This document shows, in pieces, positions 62,721 to 64,000 of a stretch of DNA of 64,000 nt; within the stretch, counting starts at the first letter, position 1; every line of letters starts with the position of its first letter. Source of the DNA: Chrysoporthe austroafricana (Eukaryota; Ascomycota; Sordariomycetes; Diaporthales; Cryphonectriaceae). Below the pieces are notes generated by a model. It was not told the DNA's origin, did no database searches, and saw only the letters and a list, made by a program, of their open reading frames with translations. The translations under genes and the position numbers were made by a program. The DNA lies in contig JYIP02000002.1 of the NCBI GenBank assembly GCA_001051155.2, positions 1,185,583-1,249,582 of the forward strand, written 5' to 3'.

Positions 62721-64000
62721 TCTTGTAAACAACACCATGAGATCCAGCATCCTCGTGGCAGCTTCAGAAAGGCCTAGATGTGATGACCGCACTCGCACTT
62801 GAGTTGACCAAAATCTGTAGGAACGGCTCCAAAGCGTCACAGTTTCAGTTCGCTTTCGCTTTCAGAGTCACAAGGCTACTTCTAAGATAGGTCATTCGGA
62901 GAGCGGAATATTGGCGACTACCCAAGGGATTAACATATCTCATCTATGAAAGAATTGAACTTTTATCTTCATATTAATAAGAAGCCATATAGTGAGTCTA
63001 GCAAGGAGTGAGGCACTAAAGATAAACGAAACGGGATAGGAAAGAGAGCAGAGCGCTGCATTGGACAGAGAAACCTGGATAACAAATTACTGGGAGAAGA
63101 GAGGCACGAAGAAATTATTCAAGAACGCGAGTATTTTAGGTAATAAAATAGCCTGCACCAAAAATGAGAACCTTCGTAACTGATGATGATAACTTGTTTC
63201 ATGCTTGTTTGATAGATTGAATATTAATTACCTAAGTAGTAATGTGGTTAGTCGCGTGCCATAGACGTAGCGTCGCTCTCCATGACTTTGTAGAGGAAAG
63301 GAGACCGCAACAATCGTCTTTCAGTCATGTTATAGAACCTTATTTTTGCATTTTTAAACGCGCACCTGACCTTTCATCACGATGAGTTGAACAGAAATGA
63401 GAGAGAAGTATTGTGTCTGAGATTATCATTTCCGTCGGGGTGGCAACCCAGCCGAGCTGGCAATGATAGTGAGCCCCCTTCGTATGAGGCGCACGCGTAT
63501 GATCATCATGGCTGATATACTCAGTCTAGGTAAGCTCACACACGACGGGCATGATTTGTTATTGATGACAAGTGATTATACGATGCGAAACGGGTTTGCA
63601 CGCACGTTGTTCAGGCATTTCTTCCATGCGGCGTGATACAGAAAACGTTAAGCAACTGGGCACAGATTCGAAACAAGACGTCTGGCGGGTTTCATTTGCG
63701 ATACGAGAAGAAAATGGGTTTAATAGACCGAAATCTACACTAAGGTGGTCTTTGCTGCAACACCAAAGGTTCAATGTCACAGTGGTCGAGCCCTGAAAGG
63801 CTGGAGCAGTGTGCGGGACTTGGACTGCCTTCCGGCCGATTAGATAGTATTTTTGTGATAGTACGTCTAAAGCAATTATCAGCTCAAAGTTACTATTCGC
63901 ATGTGCCGGAAAAGCGGTCCACGTAGGATTACGAAGATGGGAATCCCGAGGACTTGATCAACGTTCTGAAACAGCACAGCATTCCCAGTACCGAAATATA
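62721..64000. other. Right-end intergenic, nothing recognised
   Basis: AT-rich by eye with only short frames (the longest, 73-74 codons at 63559-63796, are antisense pairs without features). No gene, RNA or array is supported to the window end. Confidence 0.4.

Overview
The window looks like nuclear DNA of a filamentous ascomycete (Pezizomycotina, most like a Sordariomycete). Genes are split by short (about 50-130 nt) GT-AG introns. The families present are typical of these fungi: a Zn2Cys6 regulator, a SAT4/Pth11-like rhodopsin-domain protein, cytochrome P450, a NmrA-like reductase, an NLR-like NB-ARC/TPR protein, FHA-kinases and a GPI-type Ser/Thr-rich surface protein. No species can be assigned. 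All function calls come from reading motifs and reconstructing exons by eye; no database search was possible.

Layout. 0-8 kb: remains of a small oxidative enzyme cluster. It holds an FAD monooxygenase, an AsaB/CmcJ-like hydroxylase/desaturase, an aldo-keto reductase and a beta-lactamase-like serine hydrolase, and each carries one apparent disabling lesion. 8-12.4 kb: an alpha/beta-hydrolase-NB-ARC-TPR NLR-like gene with one nonsense codon just after its P-loop, then the 3' stub of another FAD monooxygenase. 13.4-15.1 kb: an intact CDP-diacylglycerol synthase gene, the only clear housekeeping gene. 16.6-33 kb: accessory territory. It contains a frameshifted gene of unknown family, an intact divergent pair (a 577-aa protein with a duplicated Trp-rich motif, and an FHA-domain kinase), an Est1-like RNA/DNA-binding protein gene with one stop, an orphan three-exon gene, a methyltransferase and a second FHA-kinase that has lost its catalytic residues. 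A dispersed 30-bp minisatellite lies at the 5' side of two of these genes. 33-39 kb: gene-poor, AT-rich DNA with one open 208-aa orphan.

39-64 kb: ordinary, mostly intact accessory genome. It holds a divergent Zn2Cys6 regulator and secreted TAP-type peptidase with direct repeats between them, an intron-containing tRNA-Val, a GPI-type surface protein, a NmrA-like reductase, an F-box protein, a HAD hydrolase, a P450 and a rhodopsin-domain membrane protein.

Main points. Nearly all broken genes lie left of 33 kb, and most are broken only once. Four of the breaks are compatible with a single extra base in a homopolymer (C5, T5, A5, T7), so assembly error and recent pseudogenisation must be told apart before biology is inferred. 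The most interesting candidates for undescribed biology are the 577-aa protein paired with the FHA-kinase, the kinase/pseudokinase pair, the NLR and Est1-like genes with single stops, and the minisatellite shared between two loci.
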